A stretch of 64,000 nucleotides of DNA from Linanthus parryae (taxonomy: Eukaryota; Streptophyta; Magnoliopsida; Ericales; Polemoniaceae), in contig JALGPY010000014.1 of assembly GCA_023055425.1 (NCBI GenBank), positions 14,034,501-14,098,500 of the forward strand. Direction: 5' to 3'. A program made the position numbers and the translations under genes. The notes beneath the pieces were generated by a model. The model saw only the letters and a program-made list of their open reading frames with translations. It did no database searches and was not told where the DNA came from. Below, piece by piece: positions 35,701 to 47,471 of the stretch; position 1 is the first letter of the stretch; every line of letters begins with the position of its first letter.

Positions 35701-37052
35701 TGGATAGAAAAGGAATCACTATCAAATATAAATTTGCAATTGTTGTGCTTACACATTTTATGAACAGACAGAAGATTGGTTGACAAGTTTGGGACATGAA
35801 GAGTATTTAAAAGTTTAAAAGAATGATTAGGTGTAGGTAAAATAGTATTACCAATGTTTGAAATGGGCAATTGACTACCATTTCCTATAGCCACTTTATC
35901 AGATCCAATATAGGGTTCAGAGAGGGACAAATTCTTCAGTTCAGAGGTCATGTGAGATGAAGCACCAGTATCAGAAAGCCAGAAGTCAGAGGGGTATTGA
36001 GTCTGAGAGTAAGGGGTTGAAGCAGCAACCATAGCAGAGAGTTGATCAGGTGGAGTCTTGCCTTGGTAGGAGTGGTCCATACGGTGCCAACAATCAAGAG
36101 CTGAGTGGTAATCATAGCCACAAATTTGACAATTAACAGGACTAGCAGAGTATTAACCATAACTTCTGTTTGAGGATCTACCTCGCCCAAATTCATTACG
36201 CCCATTACCACCATAGCGAGTGTTACCTCTCCCCCGTTGATACCCATAATTCGTATTGAAATTAGGGTTTCTACCTTGATTGGATCGTCCACCCCCTCTC
36301 TGATATCCAGAGAAGTTAGAACGTCCACTGTTTCGACCCCCCCTTTGACCACGACCATAGGTATTGGCAGCAAAGGCAGATTGAGAAATCAAATCAACAT
36401 ATTTAAGAGACTGAGACTCATGCATGTGTTCATCACCTTTTAACAAAACATGAAGATCTTCAAGAGATAGAGATTCAGTTCTTGTGCGTAAAGAAGAGCG
36501 AAAAGCATTATACTCAGGGGGTAAACCCTTCAACACATAGAGAAGCATATCTTCATCATTAACAGGAGCCATAGCAACAGTCAATTTATCACGAATCGAT
36601 TTCATCTTGTGCATATAAACATCAATACTATCAGATCCCTTACGAGTGTTTTGCATATCTTGTTTCAACTGAAGAATATTTGAGCGAGTGAGAGAGGCAT
36701 ACCTCCGTTCCAGAGCAAGCCAAGAATATCGAGAAGTATTATGACCAATAACATGAGTTAATGCTTCCTGAATCAAGGTGGCGTTGATTAGGGTTAAGAG
36801 CGCCTGATCTTGACTCAGCCATACCTGATAGGTGGGATTTGGAACGGCGGTGAGGGTGTCGTCTGCTTCAGTGATGAACTGCGGCGGCGCTGGAACAGAA
36901 CCGTCAAGAAAACCGAACATATTTTGGGTTCTGAAGATCGCTGAGATCTGATGTTTCCACAAAACATAGTTGGAGCCATCAAGCTTGAATGGAATGTAGT
37001 TATGGATATTTGGAAAAAGTAAAAGGGGGTTTTGGGTGGTGTTTGACGCCAT
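32733..37052 (-). pseudogene. Copia gag-pol, unit 2 of array D
   Basis: Gag starts at ATG 37052 and is open to TAA at 36153-36155, just before the zinc knuckle. Further stops: TGA at 35532-35534, TAG at 33912-33914 (AF*HG in RT) and TAG near 33802 (K*APRAW). The C-terminal part from the YVDD strand to the end (MVQSPP) is open and complete, unlike in units 1 and 3. The stops at 36153, 35532 and 33912 are shared with unit 3. Confidence 0.9.
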
Positions 37053-37097
37053 AGATAGATCTGGTGAGGTGGTACTGAGCATGAGGCTCTGATACCA

Positions 37098-37448
37098 TGA
37101 AAACCCAATTAGGGTTTCATCAAAGAGACGAAGCTCTGAAGAGAAAGAACACAACAGAAAATGAAAATGGCAAAAGCATTGGATTCATGAATAACAAAGG
37201 CATAAATACAGAGGAGTCGAACGGCACTATTTGTGACCGTTCGATTCTGTTCCCAACGGTTGGATTATCAGCACCATGTAGATATTCTAGAACAAGGTTC
37301 ATGTAACTCTAAACACAAGGAAATGACATAAATACCCTTAAGAGACTGAGACAATATCTATTAAGTCCCTGGGCTGTAAATGCAGTGGACTTGGATTTAA
37401 TGGGCTTCAAGACTTCACAATTTGGGCTGGGCTGCATTATGGTTAATA
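37098..37448 (-). repeat. LTR 3 of array D (shared by units 2 and 3)
   Basis: 351 bp. PBS complement lies at 37086-37097 and the purine tract of unit 3 begins at 37449. Private change: GCACCATGTAG where others have GCACCGTGTAG. Confidence 0.93.
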
Positions 37449-37461
37449 GCTCCCCTCAAAC

Positions 37462-40400
37462 TTATGGTGGTGATTGAACCATAAGTTTGGACTTTAAATC
37501 CAGAAAATGAGTTGTGGAGAGTCCCTTGGTGAAAATATCAGCTAATTGATCTGAACTTGAAACATGAGAAACAATAAGTTGTTTGCGAAGAACCTGTTAT
37601 CTAACATAGTGGTAATCAATTTCTATATGTTTAGTTCTTGCTTGCAAAATAGGATTGTGAGACATAGCAATAGCTGATTTACTGTCACACCAGATTTGAG
37701 GAGCATCTGGTAAAGGGAGATGAAGATCTCTAAACAGAAATTTAAACCAAGTTAAAACTGCAGCAATAACAGCAAGGGCACGATATTCAGCCTCAGCTGT
37801 GGATCTAGAGACTGTAGGTTGTTTCTTTGCAGCCCAGTGGACTGCATTAGGCCCAATGAAAACAACAAAGCCAGTAGTGGACCTTCTATCAGAAGGGTTG
37901 CCAGCCCAATCTGAATCACAGTAAGCCTCAATAGGAAGAAACCCAGATTGATAAAATAAGCCATGTGATTTTGTGCCTTGCAGATATCTCAAGACACGTT
38001 TAGCACCAATAAGATGCAGGTTTGTAGGTGCATGCATAAACTGACACAAGTGATTAACAGCAAATGCAATGTCAGGTCTTGAGAAAGTTAAGTATTGAAG
38101 TGCACCAACTAGAGATCTAAAAACAGTAGGATTTTCGAAAGGAATGCCATCTAAAAGATGAAATTTTCCTCCAATGGCAAGAGGAGTAGGGCAAGGCTTG
38201 CAATTTGTCATATTAAAACGTTTAAGCAAATCACTAACATACTTGGATTGATGAATGAAAAGACCAGTAGAAGAGTATTTAATTTCCAAACCCAGAAAAT
38301 AAGTTAACTTACCCAGATTAGTCATTTGAAACTCTGAATTTAAAGAATGGAGAAGAGTAGTGATAAAATTGAAGTCATTACCTGTGACAATAATATCATC
38401 CACATATAATAAAAGCAATGTTACCTGTGACTTGTGGTGCCTTATGAATAAACTGGAATCAGCTGTAGAAGTGCAAAAACCCAGAGAACAAAGAAAAGTG
38501 GTAAATCTTTCAAACCAGGCCCTAGGGGCCTGTTTTAAACCATAGATGGATTTATTTAACTTGCAAACATAGTGAGGAACATTAGGATCCACATAACCTT
38601 GTGGTTGAGCCATAAACACAGTTTCTTTCAAATAGCCATGCTAGAAGGCATTTTTAACATCAAGTTGTTGCAAAGGCCATTTAAAAGAAGCAGCAAGAGC
38701 CAAGACAGTTCTCACAGTGGCATGCTTGACCACAGGACTAAAGGTTTCATCAAAGTCTATGCCAGGGGTTTGATGAAAACCCTTGGTAACAAGTCTAGCT
38801 TTATATCTAGCAACTGAACCATCAGGATTATATTTTGTTCTATAAACCCATCTGTTTCCAACAATATTGGCATGGGGTTGTTTTGGAACTAGAGTCCAGG
38901 TATTTTGATTTGTGAGACTAAGAAATTCATCAGTCATATCATTGTTCCATTGTGAAAATTTCTTAGCCTCAGTAAAACAAGTAGGATCAGATAAAGGAAG
39001 AGAAGAAGTATGATAAGGAGATGGATCAGATAACGAGAATTGGCTGCAAATCCTAGATTCTTCTTTTTGAAGATACCTGATTTGCTCCTGGTTTGTATAG
39101 GATGACAAGGTTGAGGAGTTGAGACAATTGTGTCTGCTGGTGCAAGTCCAGAACTGGGAGACTGCACTTGAGAATTGTGTTGTATCCGTTCTTCTGGTAT
39201 CTGTTCTGAGTTTGAATTTTCTCAATGCCAAATCTTCTACCAGTTGGATGCAATCCAGCAGCAGAATTGTACTCAGTCTCCTCTGTGTTGTCAAAAGTTG
39301 CAGTATCATCACTTCCCAAAGGGGGCACAGTGGAGCTAGGGACAAAGGGAATGTAATCATAACCTGAAACAGAATGAATATTAGTTGGATCATGAGATGA
39401 AGCAACAGTCAATTTAGCATAAGGAAAGACAGTTTCATCAAACACTACATCTCTAGTGACATAAATTTTTTGTGTGACTTTGTCAAAACACATGTACCCT
39501 TTGTATTGAGAGGCATATCCAAGAAAAATACATTGTTTTGTTTTTGGATCTAACTTAGAATGCATATAAGGTCTTAAACAAGGATAACATGCACAACCAA
39601 AAACTTTCAAGTGATTATAATCAGGTTTCTTTTTAAACAGTAATTCCCAAGGAGACAGATAATTTGTAGTTTTTGAAGGCATCAAATTAATCAAGTAAAA
39701 ATCTGTAGTAAAAGCATGATACCAGAAATACGTAGGCAAAGAAGCTTGCTGCATCATAGATACAGCTGTATCAACAATGTGTCTATGTTTCCTCTCAGAA
39801 ATTCCATTTTGTTGAGGAGTATGAGGACAAGATTTCTCATGTGTGATACCACTATTTGCAAGAAAGGAAGTAAAAACATATGAAATATATTCACCACCAC
39901 CATCTGTTCTTAGAATTTTGATGCAAGATCCTAATAATTTTTCAACATGTAGTTTAAAAACAGGAAACACAGAAGCCAAATCAGATTTGTGACATAGAGG
40001 GAATATCCATGAAAACCTAGAAAAGTCATCAATAAACAAGACATAATATCTGTAATCATTATAACTTTTAACACTCGAAGGTCCCCAAACATCACTATGA
40101 ATTAGATGCAGAGGACTTGAAGTTTTAGAAGAAGATAACTTAAAAGGTAACTTGGACGTCTTTCCAGCCAAACAATGTTCACAAGTAGCAGGAGAATGTT
40201 TGTCAGAAACAGAAACAGAAATCATTTTGTGCAAAACATCATTAGTGGGGTGACCCAGTCATGAGTGCCATAAGTGTGAGGTAATCTTCTTTCCAAGGTA
40301 AGCTGCTGTATTATGAACTGGAATGGTACCAGTAGTGTGTGTAGAACCAGTGTGTTGTGTGGGATAAATAGGATAGAGACCATTTTGACTAATTTCTTGA

Positions 40401-41707
40401 TAGAGAAGTTTCCCCGTATCCTTGTCCTGGATAGAAAAGGAATCACTATCAAATATAAATTTGCAATTGTTGTGCTTACACATTTTATGAACAGACAGAA
40501 GATTGGTTGACAAGTTTGGGACATGAAGAGTATTTAAAAGTTTAAAAGAATGATTAGGTGTAGGTAAAATAGTATTACCAATGTTTGAAATGGGCAATTG
40601 ACTACCATTTCCTATAGCCACTTTATCAGATCCAATATAGGGTTCAGAGAGGGACAAATTCTTCAGTTCAGAGGTCATGTGAGATGAAGCACCAGTATCA
40701 GAAAGCCAGAAGTCAGAGGGGTATTGAGTCTGAGAGTAAGGGGTTGAAGCAGCAACCATAGCAGAGAGTTGATCAGGTGGAGTCTTGCCTTGGTAGGACT
40801 GGTCCATACGGTGCCAACAATCAAGAGCTGAGTGGTAATCATAGCCACAAATTTGACAATTAACAGGACTAGCAGAGTATTAACCATAACTTCTGTTTGA
40901 GGATCTACCTCGCCCAAATTCATTACGCCCATTACCACCATAGCGAGTGTTACCTCTCCCCCGTTGATACCCAGAATTAGTATTGAAATTAGGGTTTCTA
41001 CCTTGATTGGATCGTCCACCCCCTCTCTGATATCCAGAGAAGTTAGAACGTCCACTGTTTCGACCCCCCCCCTTTGACCACGACCATAGGTATTGGCAGC
41101 AAAGGCAGATTGAGAAATCAAATCAACAGATTTAAGAGACTGAGACTCATGCATGTGTTCATCACCTTTTAACAAAACATGAAGATCTTCAAGAGATAGA
41201 GATTCAGTTCTTGTGCGTAAAGAAGAGCGAAAAGCATTATACTCAGGGGGTAAACCCTTCAACACATAGAGAAGCATATCTTCATCATTAACAGGAGCCA
41301 TAGCAACAGTCAATTTATCACGAATCGATTTCATCTTGTGCATATAAACATCAATACCTCCGTTCCAGAGCAAGCCAAGAATATCGAGAAGTATTATGAC
41401 CAATAACATGAGTTAATGCTTCCTGAGTCAAGGTGGCGTTGATTAGGGTTAAGAGCGCCTGATCTTGACTCAGCCATACCTGATAGGTGGGATTTGGAAC
41501 GGCGGTGAGGGTGTCGTCTGCTTCAGTGATGAACTGCGGCGGCGCTGGAACAGAACCGTCAAGAAAACTGAACATATTTTGGGTTCTGAAGATCGCTGAG
41601 ATCTGATGTTTCCACAAAACATAGTTGGAGCCATCAAGCTTGAATGGAATGTAGTTATGGATATTTGGGAAAAGTAAAAGGGGGTTTTGGGTGGTGTTTG
41701 ACGCCAT
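37462..41707 (-). pseudogene. Copia gag-pol, unit 3 of array D
   Basis: Most damaged unit. Relative to unit 2 it lacks 74 bp of Gag at about 41354, with ATAC at both edges. It has two extra C in a C-run near 41065, small deletions near 39031 and 39224, and stops at 40875-40885, 40260, 38641-38643 and about 37597. The middle stops are shared with unit 2, whereas the 37597 stop (YVR*) is shared with unit 1, so this unit is a mosaic. Domain order is as in unit 1. Confidence 0.9.
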
Positions 41708-41752
41708 AGATAGATCTGGTGAGGTGGTACTGAGCATGAGGCTCTGATACCA

Positions 41753-42103
41753 TGAAAACCCAATTAGGGTTTCATCAAAGAGACGAAGCTCTGAAGAGAA
41801 AGAACACAACAGAAAATGAAAATGGCAAAAGCATTGGATTCATGAATAACAAAGGCATAAATACAGAGGAGTCGAACGGCACTATTTGTGACCGTTCGAT
41901 TCTGTTCCCAACGGTTGGATTATCAGCACCGTGTAGATATTCTAGAACAAGGTTCATGTAACTCTAAACACAAGGAAATGACATAAATACCCTTAAGAGA
42001 CTGCGACAATATCTATTAAGTCCTTGGGCTGTAAATGCAGTGGACTTGGATTTAATGGGCTTCAAGACTTCACAATTTGGGCTGGGCTGCATTATGGTTA
42101 ATA
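41753..42103 (-). repeat. LTR 4 of array D (5' end of the array)
   Basis: 351 bp. Outer edge meets the target duplication ATATG at 42104-42108. Private change GACTGCGAC for GACTGAGAC. Shares AAGTCCTTGGG with LTR 2. Confidence 0.92.
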
Positions 42104-42108
42104 ATATG

Positions 42109-42376
42109 TATGTGAACTGTGCGAGGGGGACGTAATCCCAAAGTGATTCTACCACTGCCACGCGTGTGACCAATCTATTCATGCCCGATACATCTGGAAT
42201 GCTTATATGGAATTTGAAGGCTTCTATAGGTTTCATCTTCACAGATGCAATCTTACATTGGTTCCACCCAGTAAGGACCTTCGTGAGTGCATTATTTGTC
42301 ACACACAAGAGACATTTGGTCATGGGTTTGCTTGTCACATGCACGAAGCACGAGTGTATCGTTCATATAACATGCA
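42109..42376 (+). pseudogene. DC1-domain pseudogene, middle part
   Basis: Continues the exon broken at 27641. Reading resumes with CELCEGDVIPK, then a stop where the paralogue has Trp, then FYHCHACDQSIH, GFYRFHLHRCNLTLVPPSKD, CIICHTQETFGHGF and a damaged last unit (CHMHEARV for CTDCEFMV). It ends at the ATGCA duplication (42372-42376) of copia element E. The frame is continuous apart from the stop, so much of this exon decayed little before or after the insertions. Confidence 0.85.
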
Positions 42377-42775
42377 TGTTAAGATAGTGCCTTGAAGAGG
42401 GAAGTCGAACAATGGAGCAACAAGTGTCAAAGGAAACCAAGGATCAGAACATGTTCCCGTGAGAAAAGATTTATGTTCGTGCGAACATGCTCCTGCGAAC
42501 AGAACGACTGTTCATGCGAACAACATCCCCGGGCGGCAAATAAGGATGGAAACGTTTCATTATGGCCTAGGTTCGGTTTTGGGGACTATAAAAGAGTCAT
42601 TTGGGGTCCTAGAATTATATGTAAACATCTTTGGACGTTCTCCTCAGTTGAATAAAAGTCTTTCTTGCCCGTGGATGTAGTTAGCTCGATTTGAGCTAGT
42701 GAACCACGTTAAATTGTTTGTTTGCATCTATTTTTTACTATTCATGAGGTGAGAGCGATCGTGAATTGCATAACA
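42377..42775 (+). repeat. 5' LTR of copia element E
   Basis: Starts TGTTAAG and ends CATAACA. U3 holds palindrome-like GTTCGTGCGAAC (42475-42486), CCTGCGAAC (42492-42500) and GTTCATGCGAAC (42510-42521). TATAAAAG lies at 42587-42594. Downstream is the stem-loop AGCTC-GATTT-GAGCT framed by GTGG/CCAC, structurally matching that of element A. Confidence 0.92.
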
Positions 42776-42778
42776 AAC

Positions 42779-42831
42779 TGGTATCAGAGCTTTGAAACAG
42801 GAGTTCTGTTACAACAAACTGGTATCAGAGC
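42779..42831 (+). repeat. Duplicated primer binding site
   Basis: TGGTATCAGAGC occurs at 42779-42790 and again at 42820-42831, each preceded by AACAAAC. The second copy includes the last bases of the LTR end, so a 41-bp piece spanning the LTR/PBS junction was duplicated. The first copy is in the normal position. Confidence 0.85.
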
Positions 42832-42859
42832 TAGGGTTAGGATCAATCCACCAAGAACG

Positions 42860-43481
42860 ATGTCTGGATCTATGTTGAAGATTGACAGGTTCACCAGAGG
42901 GAATAGCTTCAGTCTGTGGAAGATCAAAATGGAGGCCTTGCTTAAATCACAGAGATTATGGGCACCTTTGACCACGGACATGGGAGGCATGGATGTCAAT
43001 ACATCGGAGTTCAAGGTATTGGAGGAGAAGGAACACGCAACGATTATGCTGTGCTTATCGGATGACGTGATCATCGAGGTCGCAGATCAGAAGCAACCAG
43101 CAGGGCTTTGGCTCAAGCTAGAAGGTCTCTACATGACGAAGAGCCTCACTAGCAAGTTGATGCTAAAGCGGAGGCTCTTCACTTTGCGGATGCTCGAATG
43201 TACGGCTCTTAAAGACCATCTTGATAAATTGAACACAATTCTTCTTTATTTGCGTAATATTGGCGAGAAGGTGGGTGATGAGGATGCCGCACTTTTGTTA
43301 TTGATATCGTTACCTCCATCATACGAGAAATTTGTTCAGCCATTCATTGTGAACAAGGATGACTTATCTCTAGAGGAGGTCAGATCGGCGCTCCATGCTA
43401 GAGAATTGCGCCATAAGGGTGCATGCATAGATATAGAGGACCATGCTTCCGGATTGATGGCGTCAGGGGGAAGCAAGAAGG

Positions 43482-43513
<32 letters not shown>

Positions 43514-43654
43514 AAGAAGAAGAAGAAGAAGAAGAAGAAGAAGAAGAAGAAGAAGAAGAAGAAGAAGAAGAAGAAGAAGAAGAAGAAGAAGAAGAAGAAG
43601 AAGAAGAAGAAGAAGAAGAAGAAGAAGAAGAAGAAGAAGAAGAAGAAGAAGAAG

Positions 43655-43685
<31 letters not shown>

Positions 43686-46600
43686 TCTCCGGTTCTAAGT
43701 TACCCAAGGATGTATGTGCCTACTGCAAGGAGAAAGGGCACTGGAAGAGGGATTGCCCTAAACGAGGACAACATGGATAGAATGGCTCTGCAGCCGTGGT
43801 AGAGAAGGGTAATTCATCTGAGGATGATTACGTTCTACTGGTGGATGATTTCACGCATTCACCCGATGCATAGTTTCTTGACTCTGGGGCTTCTTATCAC
43901 ATATGTTCTAACAGGGAACTATTTTCAAGCTACAACCAAGCAGATGGAGGATCCGTCTACATGGTAAACGGAGCTTTTTGCAAGGTCATAGGAAAATGTT
44001 CAGTTAGATTCAAGACAAAGGATGGGAAGACGTGCACACTGAAGGTTGTTAGACACGTACCGCTTGTCACAGAGAATTTGATTTCTTTGAGTCTACTCGA
44101 CTACAGAGGATTTAGATTCAAGGGTGAAGATGGAGGATTATGCATCTAAAAGGGTTCGGATGTGCTACTCAATGGGGTCAAGGATGGGACTTTGTATGTG
44201 CTACAAGGTTCGGCTATCACAGGGTCGGTCAGAGTTGCCTCTGCCAAGGTTAAGGAAGCTGACTAGGTTGTGGCATATGAGACTCGGTCATATGAGTGAA
44301 CGTGGAATCCAGGAACTTCACAAGAAGGGGTATCTCACCGGGCATGTGCCCAAGGGCCTAGGGTTTCGTGAGCACTGCCTGTATGGGAAGCTGCAGCGTA
44401 GCAAGTTCCCTAAGGCGGTTCATAGAACGAAAAGTACTCTTGATTATATCCATTTGGATTGCTGGGGTGCATCTCGAGTCGAGGCGATTGGCGGGTACAT
44501 GTATTTTCTGAGCATCATAGACGATTACTACAGCATGACTTGGATATTCGTGATGAAGCACAAGAGTGAAGCCTTCGCAAGATTCAAGGAGTGGAAGACG
44601 CTGGTAGAGAATCAGGTGGGAAAGAAGGTGAAGAGGCTGCACACGTACAACGGCTAAGAATGTTGTTCATTAGAGTTTGATGGATTCTGCAAAGATCAGG
44701 GAATAGCACGCCATCGCACCGTCCGGTACACACCGCAGCAGAACGTTGTAGCCGAGAGAATGAATCAGACACTTTTGGCGAAAGCAAGGTGTATGCTTTC
44801 GAATGCAGATACTTCTAGAGGCTTTTGGGGAGAGGCGGTTTCCATGGCATGCAATCACATAAATCGGAGCCTGCACACAGGTATAGGATGCAAGATTCCT
44901 ATGGAGGTCTGGTCCCGTAGAGTAGTGGATTACTCAAATTTGAAAGTTTTTGGTTGTGTTGCATATTGTCATTTTGATGATGGAAAACTAGAACCAAGAG
45001 CTAAGAAGGGAGTATTCATGGGTTTCGGAACAGGTGTGAAGGGATACAAGATATGGAGAGACAACAAGATTACACTTAGCAGAAGCGTGGTCTTTGATGA
45101 GAGTCCTATGTTGAAGAACTCAGTGGAGATGGAGCTTGGAGATGCAGAGAATAAGGTGGAGGGAGAGTCGGATCCTACTGATCCTAAGGATTCTGAAATC
45201 CTTACGCCGCTGCCGGAAGCAGAAGAGGAAGAAGCAGAAGAGTCTGATAGTGAGGATGCGTCTACACCAGAGGAACCAGATCATCATAGTATTGCTGAAG
45301 GAAGACCAAGAAGAGTCATAAAGCCTCCGGCGAGATACAGGGATGATGGTATGGTGGGATATGCATTACAGGTAGCGGAAGAAGTGGAGGATGAGCCATC
45401 CTCCTACAAGGCCGCTATATCCAGTTCTGAGTCAGCACAATGGATTGCCGCGATGGGAGAAGAGATGGAGTCTCTTAGCAAGAACTCGACTTGCGAGCTT
45501 GTTAAATTGCCAGCGGGAAGGAAGATAGTCAGTTGCAAGTGGGTTTTCAGAAGAAAGGTAGGAATTGCATCTGGAGAGGGCACCAAGTAAAAGGCAAGGC
45601 TAGTTGCAAGAGGGTTTAGTCAGAAAGAGGGTGTTAACTACAACGAGATCTTCTCATCGGTGGCCAGACATACCTCTATCCGGGTGCTATTAGCAATGGT
45701 GGCACACCACGACCTAGAGCTTGAGCAATTGGATGTCAAAACAGCTTTTCTACATGGAGAGTTGGAAGAAGAAATATACATGAGCCAACCGGAAGGGTTC
45801 CAAGTTCCCGGAAGAGAGAACCACGTGTGCAAGCTGAAGAGATCTCATTACGCAGTTAAGAAGTCGTCAAGGCAATGGTGCAAGAGGTTTGACAGCTTCA
45901 TGTTGAAGATTGGTTACCACAAGTGCGAGTATGATTGTTGCGTGTATCACAAAGAGTTGCATGGTGGATCACGTATTTACCTATTTCTATATGTAATGAT
46001 ATTCTGATTGCAACTCGGAATATCAAGGACATTAGAGAACTGAAGAGGTCCCTTAGTGAGGAATTCGAGATGAAGGATCTAAGGGCTGCTCGGAAGATAT
46101 TGGGAGTTGAGATCTATAGAGATAGGAAAAAGAAGCTTTTCATATCACAGCAGTGATATATCAATAAGATCTTGGCAAGATTCGGGATGTTATCATCAAA
46201 ATCTATAGATACTCCTATGGCAACTAACAGCAAGCTGGGAATGTACACCGTTCAGATTAAGGAGTAGAATGAGTACATGTCCAAGGTTCCATATACTAGC
46301 GCAGTTGGAAGTCTCATGTATGCTATGGTCTGCACTCGACCGGACATAGCATTCGCTGTTAGTGTTGTTAGTCGTTTTATGGCTCATCCGGGTAGGGACC
46401 ACCATTGGCAGGCGGTGAAGCGGATATTCAGGTACCTTAATGGTACGTCAGACATTGGCCTATGTTATGGGGCTAGTGGAAACATCTTGGTAGCTGGATT
46501 CTAGGATGCGGACTATGCAGGGGATATTGATAGTAGAAGATCAATGACAGGCTATGTGTTTTCTCTGGGAGCATCTGTTGTGAGTTGGAAGGCGACGCTA

Positions 46601-46945
46601 CATCCGACGGTGACTTTGACCACCACGAAAGTGGAGTATATTGCTCTAGCAGAAGCAGCAAAGGAGGCAATCTGGCTTAAGGGAATGGTCAATGATCTAG
46701 GGCTACATCAAGATCAGGCGATAGTCTGCTGTGATAGCTTGAGTGCAATTTGCTTGACTAAGGACCAGGTTCATCATGAAAGGACCAAGCATATTGACGT
46801 CAGGTATCATTTTCTGAGAAGTGAGAGCAGAATCAAGGTAATGAAGGTGGGGACTGCTGACAACCCCGCGGATATGTTCACCAAGCCGATTCCAAGGAGC
46901 TAGTTCCAGCATTGTCTGGAATTGCTCAGCATTATGAGCCAGTGA
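42860..46945 (+). pseudogene. Copia gag-pol pseudogene (element E)
   Basis: Starts at ATG 42860 (MSGSMLKIDRF). Gag is open to a TAG at about 43777 and contains a poly-Lys stretch of 67 codons, followed by an intact zinc knuckle (CAYCKEKGHWKRDC). Protease keeps DSGASYHIC but the Trp before it is a stop. Integrase HLDCWGAS and the second acidic site (HTYNG*) are damaged. RT lost two bases inside YVDD near 45993. Several further stops (46155, 46266, 46503, 46901) follow. It cannot function, yet Gag alone is nearly complete. Confidence 0.92.
43484..43684 (+). repeat. (AAG)67 microsatellite inside gag
   Basis: 201 bp of perfect AAG units in frame, encoding 67 lysines between GGSKKG and FSGSKL. 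Element A has only KKNKKKQ in the same place. The reverse frame is an equally artificial poly-Phe. Confidence 0.97.
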
Positions 46946-47086
46946 GCCCTTAGGGGCATGTCGGACCCGGCGTGGTCCAGTGAGTCTCTGTTACAGGAGA
47001 CATCGGGAGGCGAGAAGACAATCTTTGTTCGCAAGGAGGAGGAAAACTTTGTTGCAGACGAGAGAGTTCAAGTCAAGGTGGAGATT

Positions 47087-47466
47087 TGTTAAGACTTGAA
47101 GAGGGAAGTCGAACAATGGATCAACAAGTGTCAAAGGAAACCAAGGATCATAACATGTTCCCGTGAGAATAGATTTATGTTCGTGCGAACATGCTCCTTC
47201 GAACAGAACGACTGTTCATGCGAACAACATCCTGGGGCGGAAAATAAGGATGTAAACGTTTCCTTATGGCCTAGGGTCGGTTATGGGGACTATAAAAGAG
47301 TCATTTGGGGTCCTAGAATCTTTGGACGTTCTCTTCAGTTGAATAAAGGTTTTTCTTGCCTGTGGACGTAGTAAGCTCGATTTGAGCTAGAGAACCACGT
47401 TAAATTGCGGGTTTGCATAGTTTCTTGACTATTCGTGAGGTGAGAGCGATCGTGAATTGTATAACA
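47087..47466 (+). repeat. 3' LTR of copia element E
   Basis: Preceded by GGTGGAGATT, as in element A. Carries the same TATAAAAG, U3 palindromes and R/U5 stem-loop as the 5' LTR, and ends CATAACA-like (TATAACA) before ATGCA. Confidence 0.92.
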
Positions 47467-47471
47467 ATGCA

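Larger units (their letters stand above)
27642..42103 (-). mobile_element. Tandem copia array D: four LTRs, three internal regions
   Basis: Four LTRs (27642-27991, 32369-32719, 37098-37448, 41753-42103) alternate with three internal regions (4377, 4378 and 4304 bp), all minus strand. Only the outermost borders carry a target duplication: ATATG at 27637-27641 and 42104-42108. Joining the flanks restores the DC1 reading frame (EEYVCELCE). Neighbouring units share the LTR between them, so this is one insertion later expanded by unequal recombination, or less likely an inserted multimer. Each internal region begins with a PBS and ends with a purine tract. All three coding regions carry stops. Confidence 0.93.
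42377..47466 (+). mobile_element. Copia element E, full length but decayed
   Basis: Flanked by the perfect duplication ATGCA (42372-42376 and 47467-47471). LTRs 399 and 380 bp. The 5' LTR has an extra 6 bp near its start and about 12 bp near 42617. Internal order is gag, protease, integrase, RT, RNase H. The proteins resemble those of element A. It is inserted in the same DC1 exon as array D. Confidence 0.95.

Noticed and set aside
28140..41800. Three separate copia insertions next to each other
   Set aside because: Separate insertions would each have two LTRs and their own target duplication. Here neighbouring units share one LTR and only the outer borders have a duplication.
42392..42655. 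Small Cys-rich ORF in the LTR of element E
   Set aside because: It overlaps U3 palindromes and R/U5, is changed in the 3' LTR, and has no start context. It is an LTR artefact.
43336..43707. Minus-strand poly-Phe frame
   Set aside because: It is the reverse of the AAG repeat in the gag of element E.
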